Of a stretch of DNA of 64,000 nucleotides, positions 7,937 through 17,404 are shown in pieces (positions within the stretch are counted from its first letter, which is position 1; every line of letters starts with the position of its first letter). The notes under the pieces were generated by a model. The model made no database searches. It saw only the letters and a list, made by a program, of their open reading frames with translations, and was not told the origin of the DNA. Source of the DNA: Terriglobia bacterium (lineage in GTDB: Bacteria > Acidobacteriota > Terriglobia > Bryobacterales > UBA6623); NCBI GenBank assembly GCA_009838515.1, contig VXRL01000059.1, positions 124,001-188,000 on the forward strand. Reading direction: 5' to 3'. Both the position numbers and the translations under genes were made by a program.

Positions 7937-9613
7937 ATGATCGAGCGCGACCTCTGCCCAAGGCTGACGGAGGCGGCGCGGAAGTGGCCGTCGATCACGC
8001 TCACTGGACCTAGGCAGAGCGGCAAGACCACGTTGTGCCGTGCCACATTCCCGGAGCACCCGTACGCGACGTTGGAAGCCCCGGACGTGAGGGCCTTCGC
8101 TCTTGACGATCCCCGCGCGTTCCTAGCCCAGTTTCCCGAAGGTGCCATCCTTGACGAGATCCAGAGAGCGCCAGACTTGCTCTCGTACCTGCAGGGGATC
8201 ATCGACGCAGACCCGGTGCCTGGTCGCTGGATACTCACCGGCTCGCAGAACCTCTCTCTACTTCAGTCGGTGGGCCAGTCGTTGGCCGGAAGGACGGCGG
8301 TACATAGGCTGCTTCCGCTGACGCGAGGCGAAACGATGCGATTTCCCCGGTATCCCGAGACTCTCGCTGAGAGTCTCCTCACCGGATCATACCCGCGCAT
8401 ATTCGATGCCAACCTCGATGCCGCGGACTGGCTCGGTTCCTATGTCGCCACATACATCGAACGCGATGTACGGATGATCAGGAGCGTTGGCGACCTCGCG
8501 GCGTTTCAGCGCTTCGTAGTGCTGTGCGCCGGCCGAACCGCGCAGCTGCTCAACTACTCGTCACTAGCCGCGGATTGCGGCATCTCGCAGCCGACCGCGA
8601 AGACTTGGCTCGGTATCCTCGAAACCAGCTATCTCGTTTTTCGCCTCCCGCCCATTCATGCGAATCTGCGCAAGCGGCTGGTGAAAATGCCCAAGCTCCA
8701 TTTCTACGATTCTGGGCTCGTCTGCTGGTTGCTGGGTATCCGAACGCCCGAACAACTCCTCACGCATCCGCTTCGCGGACCGATCTTCGAGACTTGGGTT
8801 GCCTCCGAGGTTGTGAAACGTAGGGCCAATCGCGGCGAAGCCAGTGGACTATCGTTCTACCGAAATCAGAATGGGGCGGAAGCCGACCTTCTCATCGAGC
8901 GCCCTTCTGGGATCACGCTTATCGAAGCCAAATCTGCCGAGACAGCGTCCACACGCCTGCTCGACGGTGCGAGGCGCGTCCAAAGACAGCTTGCCCGAGC
9001 GACCGGCCAGTGCTCCGTCGTCATAGTCTATGGCGGCGGTCAACAGCAGCGTCGTGGAACAGACTGGCTGGTTCCTTGGAGAGAATTGCACGAGTTTGAC
9101 TTGGATGCGTCAAGTTGTGTCATTGCCGTCAGAGTCGGCGACCGACCGATCCGTGCGGCCAGCGTTCTCGCACTGTTTCCCAACAAGACATGGAAGCAAG
9201 CGCTGACCGATGAGAGCGGCACAGCGGTACTTGACCTACACTCCGCTCTGTTGCCCATGACCGTCTTCGTGGGGGCAAGAGGGTTCGCCGCGCATCGGGA
9301 GCGCAACTGGAGACCCGCCGATGGGTCGCTGGAGGTTACGTTGACCCGGCTCTCCGACGGTGGCGCTGTCATCTTCCCGAATGGTGCGGGAGATGTGCCG
9401 ATCCTGCAGGGTCGGCTCAACCCCATCCGCGACGATCTTGATCGCACATATCTCTACGCAGAGAACATTGCCATTAATGGCGGCCTCCAGCCTCCGGCGC
9501 CTTTTTCGCTCGACGAAGACCTGCAACTCAGCGATGCCGAGGGGCAGCACGCCTCGGTGCGCATTGTCGACATAGTCGGCCGCGCCGTGTTGGTGCAGTA
9601 TCGTCGCGCTTAG
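7937..9613 (+). CDS. AAA-family ATPase with DUF4143 and an additional C-terminal domain
   Basis: The N-terminal 380 residues are a standard AAA_14/DUF4143 protein: Walker A GPRQSGKT (24-31), Walker B ILDEIQ with Asp73-Glu74, the DUF4143 segment around YIERDV, and a PD-(D/E)xK-like strand pair (EADLLI ... IEAK). Typical family members stop near 380-420 residues, but this one has 558. The extra part, from about residue 385, begins with a beta-rich segment resembling a carboxypeptidase-regulatory fold and ends with a conserved-looking block around RTYLYAENIAINGG. The family's biochemical role is not established; members are frequent in mobile and defence regions. It is separated from mod by a palindrome and probably has its own promoter. 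Confidence 0.85.
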   Translation: MIERDLCPRLTEAARKWPSITLTGPRQSGKTTLCRATFPEHPYATLEAPDVRAFALDDPRAFLAQFPEGAILDEIQRAPDLLSYLQGIIDADPVPGRWILTGSQNLSLLQSVGQSLAGRTAVHRLLPLTRGETMRFPRYPETLAESLLTGSYPRIFDANLDAADWLGSYVATYIERDVRMIRSVGDLAAFQRFVVLCAGRTAQLLNYSSLAADCGISQPTAKTWLGILETSYLVFRLPPIHANLRKRLVKMPKLHFYDSGLVCWLLGIRTPEQLLTHPLRGPIFETWVASEVVKRRANRGEASGLSFYRNQNGAEADLLIERPSGITLIEAKSAETASTRLLDGARRVQRQLARATGQCSVVIVYGGGQQQRRGTDWLVPWRELHEFDLDASSCVIAVRVGDRPIRAASVLALFPNKTWKQALTDESGTAVLDLHSALLPMTVFVGARGFAAHRERNWRPADGSLEVTLTRLSDGGAVIFPNGAGDVPILQGRLNPIRDDLDRTYLYAENIAINGGLQPPAPFSLDEDLQLSDAEGQHASVRIVDIVGRAVLVQYRRA

Positions 9614-9849
9614 GGTTTGCACGACGATGGAGTTCCGTCTTGTCGGCGCCGCCTCGGTAAGCGTCGCAATGCCAATGGGCTAGGGACAGAGAGCCATCTG
9701 TACAACGCCTCTCGACCTTCGATTCTATCCTGCGTGCCTGGCGCCGAAGTTTCACAAGTCCGGCTGCAGCTGAGATCTGGATTCCGACCGGTTCGCACGA
9801 ACTGGAATATCGGTGCGAGATACTCGCATCGGGCCCCTTCTGAATGGCG

Positions 9850-10572
9850 TCAGCGAAACGTTACCAAATCCGGGGACGAGGCTAGGTGTGGCGTCTCGTT
9901 GAAGGCGTCCAACGAGAAGCGAGAACCTTGGTACAAGAAGCTCGTCAGCGACGAGTTGCGGACCCGCCAGTTGATGTCCAGCGCGGCGCGCGCCGGGGCT
10001 CCCACGCATGATTGCAGGGCTACGCCGATCGGGCCTCCTGACGTGAAGGCGACGAGGCGCAGCCCCCGCCCCGGCGTCGCGCGCAACTCTGCCAGCGTCG
10101 TCTCGACCCGCTCCCTGAACTGCTGCCATGGCACTAGGCCGGGCTCCTGCATCTTGCCTTCGACCCAGCGCTCCATCACGGCCTCGAACATTCGCTGGAA
10201 GGGACGGTTGCGGTCCGCGCTGTCCCTGCCGTCCAGCCACGCCTGCCACAGCGGCGCGAAAGACGGATCCGTGGCGGCCAGACGCGGAGCGACTTCCGCG
10301 ATTACGTCTTGGGCTTCGTATTCGTCCAGACCGGACAGCTCGGTCGGGGCTGGGAAGTCGACTCCGTCGCCCCCGTATGCTTGGGCGGCTGCTTCGTAGG
10401 ATTCTCGCTGGCGCCGCAGGCTGCCGTGAAACGCCAGGTCAAAGCGGATGCCGTGGGACTTCCAATAGCGCCCGAGAACCTGGCACTGCTCCCAGCCGGT
10501 TTCCGATAGCCGGTCTGGATCGTCGGTAAACGCGCACGCTTGCCCGTGGCGCACCAAGACTAGTCTGCCCAT
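9850..10572 (-). CDS. Histidine phosphatase family protein (phosphoglycerate mutase-like)
   Basis: A 240-residue protein starting MGRLVLVRHGQA, with the RHG catalytic motif at residues 8-10 where the histidine becomes phosphorylated. The frame stays open upstream into the DUF1501 gene, but that part is antisense-like nonsense, and RHG proteins start just before this strand, so the ATG at 10572 is chosen. Family members dephosphorylate small metabolites or proteins; no substrate can be assigned. It lies 38 bases after the DUF1501 gene on the same strand and may be cotranscribed. Confidence 0.85.
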   Translation of the reverse strand: MGRLVLVRHGQACAFTDDPDRLSETGWEQCQVLGRYWKSHGIRFDLAFHGSLRRQRESYEAAAQAYGGDGVDFPAPTELSGLDEYEAQDVIAEVAPRLAATDPSFAPLWQAWLDGRDSADRNRPFQRMFEAVMERWVEGKMQEPGLVPWQQFRERVETTLAELRATPGRGLRLVAFTSGGPIGVALQSCVGAPARAALDINWRVRNSSLTSFLYQGSRFSLDAFNETPHLASSPDLVTFR

Positions 10573-10610
10573 GCCGTATGCGCTCGCTCCTCGACGGGTG
10601 TCGCTACGGC

Positions 10611-12056
10611 TTAGGCCAAGAGCGGTTGGAGGATATTCCCGCCGATGTCGGTGAGTCGAAAGTCCCTGCCGCGAAAACGGAACGTGAGCTTCTCGTGGTC
10701 GATGCCCAGCAGGTGCAGGATCGTGGCGTGAAGATCGCGCACGTGCACGGGGTCCTTCACGGCGCCAAAACCGATCTCGTCGGTCTCGCCGATATTTTGC
10801 CCCGGCTTCGTGCCGCCACCGGCGAACCACATGGTGAAGGCGTCGATGTGATGGTTCCTGCCAACGGTGTCGCGAACCTCGCCCATCGGCGTACGACCGA
10901 ATTCGCCACCCCAGACCACCAGCGTGTCTTCCAGCATCCCGCGCTGCTTGAGATCCATGATCAGCGCCTTGCATGGTTGGTCGGCAGACAGGCAGACCTC
11001 ATCCAGATCCTTGTCGAGCGTCTCGCCCGGACCGCCGTGGTGGTCCCAGCTCGAGTGGTACAGCTGCACAAAGCGCACGCCGCGCTCGACCAAGCGCCGG
11101 GCGAGCAGGCAGTTGTTAGCGAATGACTGCTCTCCGGGCTTGGCTCCGTACAGGTCGAGAGTCGCCTGCGACTCGGTCGAGAAGTCAATCAGCTCCGGGC
11201 CGCTGGTTTGCATGCTGTGCGCCATTTCGTAGGCCGAGATGCGAGTCTCGATTTCCGGGTCGCCGGCTTGCTCCAGGTTGAGCCGGTTCAGGTCGAGGAT
11301 CGCGTCGACTGTGGCGGCCTGTCGCCCGGACTCGAAACCGGCCGGGCTGGTCATGTTGAGTATGGGCGCTCCGCCGCCGAGGAATGGCACGCCTTGGTGG
11401 GCAGTCGGAAGGAAGCCGCTGGTCCAGTTCATCGCGCCGCCGCGCGGCCCGCGCGGCCCCGATTGCAACACCACGAAGCTCGGCAGGTCGTCAGCTTCGC
11501 TGCCGATGCCGTAACTTACCCAAGCTCCCATGCTGGGACGCCCGAAGAACGGAGTGCCCGTATTCATGAAGATCTTCGCCGGGGCGTGGTTGAAGTTCTC
11601 GGTGTGGACCGTGCGCACAAAGGTGAGGTCGTCCACGATCTGGGCCGTGTGGGGCAAGCACTCCGATACCCACTGGCCCGACTCGCCGTGCTGAGCGAAC
11701 TCGCGCCGCGTGCCCAGCAGCTTCGGCGGGTTTCGGGTGAACGACTCCATGAACGCGAAGCGCTTTCCCTCCATCAGCGACGGCGGCAGCGGCTGGCCGC
11801 TGAGCTTTTGCAGTTCCGGCTTGGGCTGGAACAGTTCGAACTGGCTGGGAGCCCCCGCCATGAACAGGTAGATGATGCTTTTCGCCCGCGGACTGTGATG
11901 CATGCCGCGCCGCTCGGCGGGATTCGCATACAGCGAATCGCCCACCAAAAGGGAGGTCAGCCCGAGCTTGCCCAAGCCCACGCCGCAATCTTGGAAGAGC
12001 TGGCGCCGGGTCCGCTGTCTTAGCACGGTGCGGTGGAGGTCGGTCGGGGGATTCAT
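10611..12056 (-). CDS. DUF1501 domain-containing, probably Tat-exported protein
   Basis: A 481-residue DUF1501 protein, a sulfatase/alkaline-phosphatase-fold family abundant in Planctomycetes and Bryobacterales. The N-terminus has paired arginines (TRRQLFQDCG) followed by a short hydrophobic stretch, consistent with Tat export. Conserved parts include YLFMAGAPSQFELF, the ELIDFSTES region, WGGEFGRTP and the histidines in SSWDHHGG, probable metal ligands. It begins 4 bases after the stop of the DUF1549/DUF1553 gene, the standard pairing of these families, and the two are thought to act together in the periplasm on a polymeric substrate. The exact reaction is unknown. Confidence 0.9.
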   Translation of the reverse strand: MNPPTDLHRTVLRQRTRRQLFQDCGVGLGKLGLTSLLVGDSLYANPAERRGMHHSPRAKSIIYLFMAGAPSQFELFQPKPELQKLSGQPLPPSLMEGKRFAFMESFTRNPPKLLGTRREFAQHGESGQWVSECLPHTAQIVDDLTFVRTVHTENFNHAPAKIFMNTGTPFFGRPSMGAWVSYGIGSEADDLPSFVVLQSGPRGPRGGAMNWTSGFLPTAHQGVPFLGGGAPILNMTSPAGFESGRQAATVDAILDLNRLNLEQAGDPEIETRISAYEMAHSMQTSGPELIDFSTESQATLDLYGAKPGEQSFANNCLLARRLVERGVRFVQLYHSSWDHHGGPGETLDKDLDEVCLSADQPCKALIMDLKQRGMLEDTLVVWGGEFGRTPMGEVRDTVGRNHHIDAFTMWFAGGGTKPGQNIGETDEIGFGAVKDPVHVRDLHATILHLLGIDHEKLTFRFRGRDFRLTDIGGNILQPLLA

Positions 12057-12060
12057 CGCT

Positions 12061-14547
12061 TCATTGCCTCGTCACAAATTCGTCCAGATTGAGCATCACC
12101 CGGGCGACGGCCGTCCAAGCCGCCTCTCGGGGTGTGCCGGCCCCGGTCTCGCGCAGCGCATCTGAGTCCGTGGCGAACGCATCGGTCATCTGGCTCAAGA
12201 AACCTGCCAGGCGCTCCGTTTCCGGCGGCCGGGGCTGTCGGGCCAAGCAGATCTCAAACGCGTGCCGAATGCGCTCTTGGCGATCGTCCGAGTGCTCGCG
12301 AATGCGGGTCGCCAGGGCGCTCGCGAATTCGGTCTGCGATTCGTCGTTGAGCAGCGTCAGGGCCTGCAACGGCGTGTTGGAGCGATTCCTGCGCGTAACG
12401 CTCTCTTGGGCGATCGGGGCGTCGAACAGGATGAGTCCGGGGTGTGCCGCAGACCGGATGAAGTACGTGTACATGCCGCGCCGGAAACGGTTCTGCCCCT
12501 CGTCGGCCTCCCAGTTCCTGTCCACCTGAGTGAACTGCCCGGCGCCTGCCGGTTGGGGTGGGTACACGCTGGGTCCGCCCACGGCCGGGGCGAGCAGTCC
12601 TGATGCCGACAGCGCGGCGTCGCGAATGATCTCCGCTTCCAAGCGAAGCCGGTTCTGGCGCGCCAAGAGCCGGTTGCCCGGGTCGACCTCGGCGGCATCA
12701 GCGCGATGGGCGGAAGCCTGGCGGTAGGCGGCCGAGTGCAGGATCAAGCGGTGCATGTGCTTGAGATCCCAGCCGCTACGCACGAATTCCGAGGCCAGCC
12801 AGTCCAGCAGCTTCGGGTGGCTGGGCGGATTGCCCTGCGTGCCGAAATCGTTCTCGGTCTCTACGATTCCAATGCCGAAGTAGCGCTGCCACAGTCGATT
12901 CATCGTGACCCTAGGAGTGAGCGGGTTGTCGTCGGCGACCAGCCAGCGGGCCAGGCCCAGCCGATTGCGCGGCAGGTCGGGCCGCATCGCGGGCAGGACC
13001 CGCAGCGTGCCCGGCTCGATCGGGTCGCCGCGACGGGTGAAATCTCCCTGCACGTGGATGTAGGCATCGCGCGGCTCCGGAAGATCGCGCATGACCATCG
13101 TCCATGGGATCTCGGGCAGCTTTTTCCCGAGGTCGCCGATCTCTTTCTGCTTGGCCTTGAACTCGGGCACGTGACTGGCGAACACCCGGTGCAGCACGCT
13201 GTCTTGGACGGACGAGCGGTCCTTCGGGTCCACGGCGATGATGCCGCGCGCTCGTTCTATGTCTTCCATCTCGCCTGGCGGAAAGCGTTCACCCCACGTT
13301 GCTTCTAGCGATTCGCTCAGGTCTTCAAGTTCGCCCTCCAAGCGGTCCAGCTCGCTCTGCACCAAGTCCCGCTCGGCCAGCGCGGCAGGTTCGGCCAGCT
13401 CGAGAATCGGGTCCATCATGCGGCGGCGACCCTCCCGCTCCTCGAGGTTGCCTCCGATCTCGTCGACGTCGTTGAAGAACGCGAAAACCTGGTAGAACTC
13501 GCGCTGTGAGATCGGATCGAACTTGTGGTCGTGGCAGCGCGCGCAGCCAAGCGTGAGCCCCAAGAAAGCTGCGCCGGTCGTACGGACGCGGTCGACCACC
13601 GCTTCGACACGATACTGTTCGAAGTCGGTGCCGCCCTCTTGGTTGATCATCGTGTTGCGGTGGAAGCCGGTGGCGATGAGTTGGTTGCGGGAGGGATCGG
13701 GCAGCAGATCGCCCGCGACCTGTTCGATCACGAATTGATCGAACGGAAGATTGTTGTTGAAGGCGTTGATCACCCAATCGCGGTAGGGCCAGATCGAACG
13801 TGGTCCGTCGATCGAGTAGCCGTTGGTGTCGGCGTAGCGGGCGATGTCGAGCCAGTGTCTTCCCCAGCGTTCGCCATAATGCGGAGACTCGAGCAGTTGC
13901 TCCACGAGGCGGCCGTAAGCGCCGGGCTGGTCGTCCTCCAAGAAGGAGCGGACTTCTTCCGGCGCAGGCAGCAGTCCGGTGAGGTCGAGCGTTGCTCTGC
14001 GAATCAGTGTGCGGCGGTCTGCTGTGGGCGAAGGCGTCAAGGCTTCTTCTTCAAGCCTGCTGAGGATGAATGCGTCGATCGGGTTGCTACCCCAAGCCGC
14101 GTTGCGCACTTGAGGCGGCTCGTGGCGCACCACGGGCCTGAACGACCACAGTGCCTCGGACGCTTGCGGATCGCCTGCCGGGCGGCCCCAGGCCGCGCCT
14201 GCCTGAACCCACGTGCGCAGGGCATCGACCTCGGAGGCCGGCAGCGCTCCCGTCGGCGGCATCTTCAGGGCGCCGCTTTGCTCGACCGCTGCGATCAAGA
14301 CGCTGTCGGACGGACTGCCTGGCACCAGGCTCGGGCCGCGCGTGCCGCCCCGCAGCAGGGATTCCCGGGAGGTCATCGCCAGCCCGCCGCTCGCAACCGT
14401 ATCGTTGTGGCAGCTCTGGCACTTGGCGGCAAGCAGCGGGCGGACTTTCTCCTCGAAGAAGCGACTGCCGTCATCTTGCGCGCAAAGGCTGGGGACGACG
14501 CAGAACACGCCCCACCAACTAAGCGCCCGTTTCATCGCTGCCAACAT
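12061..14547 (-). CDS. PSCyt1-DUF1549-DUF1553 secreted cytochrome-like protein
   Basis: An 828-residue exported protein. A signal peptide (KRALSWWGVFCVVPSLCAQ) precedes a planctomycete-type cytochrome c domain with the haem motif CQSCH near residue 43. DUF1549 follows (about 150-360; HWLDIARYADTNGY) and then DUF1553 (about 540-800; PRVTMNRLWQRYFG), the usual architecture and length. Translation may start at the second methionine (residue 5). It heads a two-gene operon with the DUF1501 gene. Such pairs are linked by genome context to breakdown of complex, often sulfated, polysaccharides; that role is inference here, though sulfatase genes do occur nearby. Confidence 0.92.
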   Translation of the reverse strand: MLAAMKRALSWWGVFCVVPSLCAQDDGSRFFEEKVRPLLAAKCQSCHNDTVASGGLAMTSRESLLRGGTRGPSLVPGSPSDSVLIAAVEQSGALKMPPTGALPASEVDALRTWVQAGAAWGRPAGDPQASEALWSFRPVVRHEPPQVRNAAWGSNPIDAFILSRLEEEALTPSPTADRRTLIRRATLDLTGLLPAPEEVRSFLEDDQPGAYGRLVEQLLESPHYGERWGRHWLDIARYADTNGYSIDGPRSIWPYRDWVINAFNNNLPFDQFVIEQVAGDLLPDPSRNQLIATGFHRNTMINQEGGTDFEQYRVEAVVDRVRTTGAAFLGLTLGCARCHDHKFDPISQREFYQVFAFFNDVDEIGGNLEEREGRRRMMDPILELAEPAALAERDLVQSELDRLEGELEDLSESLEATWGERFPPGEMEDIERARGIIAVDPKDRSSVQDSVLHRVFASHVPEFKAKQKEIGDLGKKLPEIPWTMVMRDLPEPRDAYIHVQGDFTRRGDPIEPGTLRVLPAMRPDLPRNRLGLARWLVADDNPLTPRVTMNRLWQRYFGIGIVETENDFGTQGNPPSHPKLLDWLASEFVRSGWDLKHMHRLILHSAAYRQASAHRADAAEVDPGNRLLARQNRLRLEAEIIRDAALSASGLLAPAVGGPSVYPPQPAGAGQFTQVDRNWEADEGQNRFRRGMYTYFIRSAAHPGLILFDAPIAQESVTRRNRSNTPLQALTLLNDESQTEFASALATRIREHSDDRQERIRHAFEICLARQPRPPETERLAGFLSQMTDAFATDSDALRETGAGTPREAAWTAVARVMLNLDEFVTRQ

Positions 14548-14938
14548 TCTACCCGATCACCCGGAGGTCCCAGACATAAATCTGGAGAGTGTAGCGTGAT
14601 CAATTCTGCCCTCTATCAGGTCGATCTAGAATGCTCTATCGTGTGAACTAAGTATCGGATTATGAGGTAGTTAACTAGGTTTAGAGACTTGTTTCAGGCC
14701 TCGGTGGAACGGTGCCTGCGCGACTCTCGGCGTCTCTGCGAAACCGAAGATCAATGAGCCCGGGCGTCGTTCCGGTTGCGCTGGCAGCAGTGCAGCTATT
14801 GACTCCAGTCCCGGCTTCCGGTAGCCCTGTCGATCGCGATTGCACAGGGGCTGCAGGCGTATCTGCTCCGAGCTTCGGCCTCGCTCGCCGGTGTCGCCGT
14901 GCCAGAGACCAGATAGCTGTGGCTGCTCGCAGGCTGGC
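14548..14938. other. Intergenic region without recognised features
   Basis: About 390 bases upstream of the minus-strand PSCyt1 gene. The part at 14580-14700 is AT-richer than its surroundings and should contain that gene's promoter, but no pair of -35/-10 boxes is convincing. Frames present here have no ribosome binding site and no recognisable product. Confidence 0.4.
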
Positions 14939-15160
14939 TCACGTGGATTCCCACAAATTGCCCAGCATGTCGTAGATCGCGTCGATAACATCGATATCGA
15001 AGAACTGCTCCAGAACGGCGTACGCGAGGACTAGTGCGATGCCGATCTTCTTCCATGCCAAGTGGAACAGTTGTTCGATCGGTCCGCGCTCTGGCTGAGG
15101 CTCCAACTCCGATCGGCCGGTCTTTGCCGATTCGTATAGACCCTTGCGAGTCTTAGTCAC
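14939..15160 (-). CDS. Small hypothetical protein with one probable membrane helix
   Basis: A 73-residue frame with a GTG start at 15160, preceded by GGGAGA 8 bases upstream. The N-terminal half is charged and the segment WKKIGIALVLAYAVLEQFF looks like a membrane helix, followed by an acidic amphipathic end. It is not recognised as a named family. The ribosome binding site and composition make it plausible, but without homologues it remains tentative. Confidence 0.45.
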   Translation of the reverse strand: MTKTRKGLYESAKTGRSELEPQPERGPIEQLFHLAWKKIGIALVLAYAVLEQFFDIDVIDAIYDMLGNLWEST

Positions 15161-15270
15161 TTGGCTGGTCTCCCGAGGGTGGCCGCTCGACGGGTGTCAG
15201 ATGCAACGGCCGACAGGATTCTAGCATCGTTCGGCAGGCCTCTCGACGTAAGGGCGGGTGGCGATCCCCG

Positions 15271-15759
15271 CTAGTTCAGATAGCCCGCGATGATGCGCCC
15301 GGCCTGGTCGGCATCCTCCAGTTCCAAGCCTGCGATTACGACCAGATACCTGTTCTTCTGAAAGATCAGCGTCGGGGTTTCCCCGACCATTCCGTAGAAG
15401 CCGCCGAAATGCGGGATGAACTTCTGATCGCTCAGCGCGTCCCGATAGTCCATCGACAGGAACATGGCCGCGTCGGCGTTGCGCCGCAGCGTGAAGCAGA
15501 CCTGGTACTTCTTGCCGCCCTTGTCGTAGTCGGCGACATTGCCTCCCGGCATGAAGTCTTGGCCGCACAGGTTGTCCTGCACGACCTTGGCCTCCACTAG
15601 GCCTTCCTTATGGAAACGGTAGGTCTCATCCCGGATCTCTTCTGCGGGCTTCTTCTGCTCGGCGGCCTGCTCGCTTGCCGGGCCGCTGTCGTCGGTGCTC
15701 GGACCGCAGGAGCCCAGCATCAGCGCCGTGCCGAGCAAGATCACTATCTCTGTGCGCAT
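15271..15759 (-). CDS. Hypothetical lipoprotein
   Basis: A 162-residue protein with a lipoprotein signal: a short hydrophobic core and the lipobox LGSC with Cys18. A low-complexity Ser/Glu/Lys linker (about 20-42) precedes a globular domain that contains two cysteines (NLCGQDF and YQVCFTL) which could form a disulfide after export. No family is recognised. It is probably anchored in the inner or outer membrane facing the periplasm. Confidence 0.75.
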   Translation of the reverse strand: MRTEIVILLGTALMLGSCGPSTDDSGPASEQAAEQKKPAEEIRDETYRFHKEGLVEAKVVQDNLCGQDFMPGGNVADYDKGGKKYQVCFTLRRNADAAMFLSMDYRDALSDQKFIPHFGGFYGMVGETPTLIFQKNRYLVVIAGLELEDADQAGRIIAGYLN

Positions 15760-15884
15760 CGGGTTGCCCTACCTGCTCAATGATCGCACGGAAATCGCCG
15801 TCGTCGCGCGAGGCGGACCGGATCAGAGACGATGCGCGGCTGAATCTGTTGTAATGGAGCGTCAGCAGCGAAGGAGCCGCCCAG

Positions 15885-16304
15885 ATGCGGCGTTCTGACG
15901 GGACTAGCATGGCCGATCCCTTGCAAGTGCGCATGTTGCGTTCGGATGTCGACGCATGGAATCGCTGGCGGGCGAAGAATCCTACCGTGCGGGTCGATCT
16001 CCGGGATTGCGACCTCACCCGGTCGGACCTGCGCCTGGCGAACCTGCGCGAAGCCGACCTGCGCGAGGTTGTGCTGGTCCTCGCGAACCTGTCTGGTGCC
16101 GACTTGCGGGGTGCTGACTTGCGCAACGCTAACCTCGTGGGCGCGCGCATGATCGGAGTCGACATCGCCGACACCGATCTCCGCGGCGCGGATCTGCGCA
16201 CGGCCGAGGACTTGACGCCGGAGCAGATGCTTGCCACGCGCGGCGATCACACCACGGTCCTGCCCGAGCCGCTGGAACCCCCGGCCCACTGGCCGGCGCG
16301 CTGA
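15885..16304 (+). CDS. Pentapeptide-repeat protein
   Basis: A 139-residue protein with about fifteen tandem five-residue units of the A(D/N)Lxx type (ADLREADLRE, ADLRGADLRN) between residues about 40 and 110, which build a right-handed quadrilateral beta-helix. The ATG at 15885 has AAGGAG 8 bases upstream, better than the later ATG at 15909. The N-terminal LQVRMLRSDVDAWNRWR segment is a common lead-in for this family. Some relatives mimic DNA and bind gyrase; most have no known role, and none is assigned here. Confidence 0.85.
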   Translation: MRRSDGTSMADPLQVRMLRSDVDAWNRWRAKNPTVRVDLRDCDLTRSDLRLANLREADLREVVLVLANLSGADLRGADLRNANLVGARMIGVDIADTDLRGADLRTAEDLTPEQMLATRGDHTTVLPEPLEPPAHWPAR

Positions 16305-16325
16305 CTGGCCGCGCCTGTCACCACG

Positions 16326-17369
16326 TCAAAGCAGCGACACCACGCGTTCGGTCATCTCTCTGCAGGACATGTGGCCTCCCAGATCGGCTGTGCGGCAGGT
16401 CGAGTCTTGCAGTGCGTCGACCACCGCGCTGCGGATCGCGCTTCCCTCCGCCTCCCGGCCCAGCCAGTCGAGCATGAGCGCGGCGGACAGGATCGTGGCC
16501 ATGGGATTGGCCATGCCGCGCCCCGCAATGTCCGGCGCACTGCCGTGGGCGGGCTGGAACACCGCATGCTTGGCGCCGATGTCCGCTGACGGCGCCATGC
16601 CCATGCCACCAACGATGCCCGCGGCCAGATCGGAGAGGATGTCACCAAACATGTTCTCGGTCACGATCACGTCGAACCGCTCCGGCTGCCGCACGAGGAA
16701 CAGCGCCGCGGCATCCACGTAGACCCGGTCGGTCTCAATGTCGGGGTGCTCTGCCGCGATACCGTCGAACACCTCGCGGAAGAACGCCATGGCGGGCAGC
16801 ACGTTGGCCTTGTCCACCAGCGTCACCTTGCCGCGCCGCTCGCGGGCAGCCGCGAAGGCCGCCTGCACGATGCGCTCGCTGCTGCGCCGCGAGATGCGCA
16901 TCGCGTTCTCGACGTGGTCGGCCTGCGGATCGTGGCTGGATTGGCGCTCCCAGAACAGGCCTTCGGTGTTCTCCCGATAGATCACCAGATCGATCTGCCC
17001 GGCCCGCTTGTCCCGCAGCGGCGTCAGCGCCTCGTGGTAGAGGCGCACTGGGCGGATGCCCTGGTAGAGATCGAGCTGTTCCCGGATGTCGATCTGCGGC
17101 GCCATTTCGGTGCCGTTGGGCCAGCGCACGTCGGGCAGGCCCATCGCACCCAGTAGGATCGCGTCGCAGGCGCGCGCCCGCTCGAGGGTGGCCGCTGGTA
17201 GCGGATCGCCCGAACCTAGGTACTCGCCAGCCCCGACGGACAGCGTCTCGAATCGCAGCACCAGGTCGTCGGATTGCGCTTCCAGCGTCTGCAGCACGCG
17301 GACTGCGGCGTCTGTGACCTCCGGCCCGATGCCGTCTCCGGGCATCAGCGCGATGTGCAATTCGCTCAC
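16326..17369 (-). CDS. Isocitrate/isopropylmalate dehydrogenase family protein
   Basis: A 347-residue NAD-dependent beta-decarboxylating dehydrogenase. Visible hallmarks are the N-terminal MPGDGIGPEV, the RENTEGLF segment, the catalytic lysine in VDKANVLP, the metal-binding NMFGDILSDLAAG and the cofactor loop AVFQPAHGSAPDIAG. Members oxidise 3-isopropylmalate, isocitrate, homoisocitrate or tartrate. No leuA, leuC or leuD lies nearby; instead it is divergent, across 35 bases, from a dioxygenase-sulfatase-cyclase operon. A catabolic tartrate-dehydrogenase-like role is therefore as plausible as leucine synthesis, and no gene symbol is given. Confidence 0.88.
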   Translation of the reverse strand: MSELHIALMPGDGIGPEVTDAAVRVLQTLEAQSDDLVLRFETLSVGAGEYLGSGDPLPAATLERARACDAILLGAMGLPDVRWPNGTEMAPQIDIREQLDLYQGIRPVRLYHEALTPLRDKRAGQIDLVIYRENTEGLFWERQSSHDPQADHVENAMRISRRSSERIVQAAFAAARERRGKVTLVDKANVLPAMAFFREVFDGIAAEHPDIETDRVYVDAAALFLVRQPERFDVIVTENMFGDILSDLAAGIVGGMGMAPSADIGAKHAVFQPAHGSAPDIAGRGMANPMATILSAALMLDWLGREAEGSAIRSAVVDALQDSTCRTADLGGHMSCREMTERVVSLL

Positions 17370-17404
17370 TCAGGCTCCTCCTGCCGAACCGCTATCCTAA
17401 CCGC

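Noticed and set aside
10573..10974. N-terminal extension of the histidine phosphatase frame on the minus strand
   Set aside because: It is a different-frame reading of the DUF1501 gene, Arg/His-rich, and RHG phosphatases begin at the ATG at 10572.
13525..14646. 373-codon plus-strand frame opposite the PSCyt1-DUF1549 gene
   Set aside because: Antisense to a well-supported gene; composition is a GC-rich shadow with no recognisable domain.
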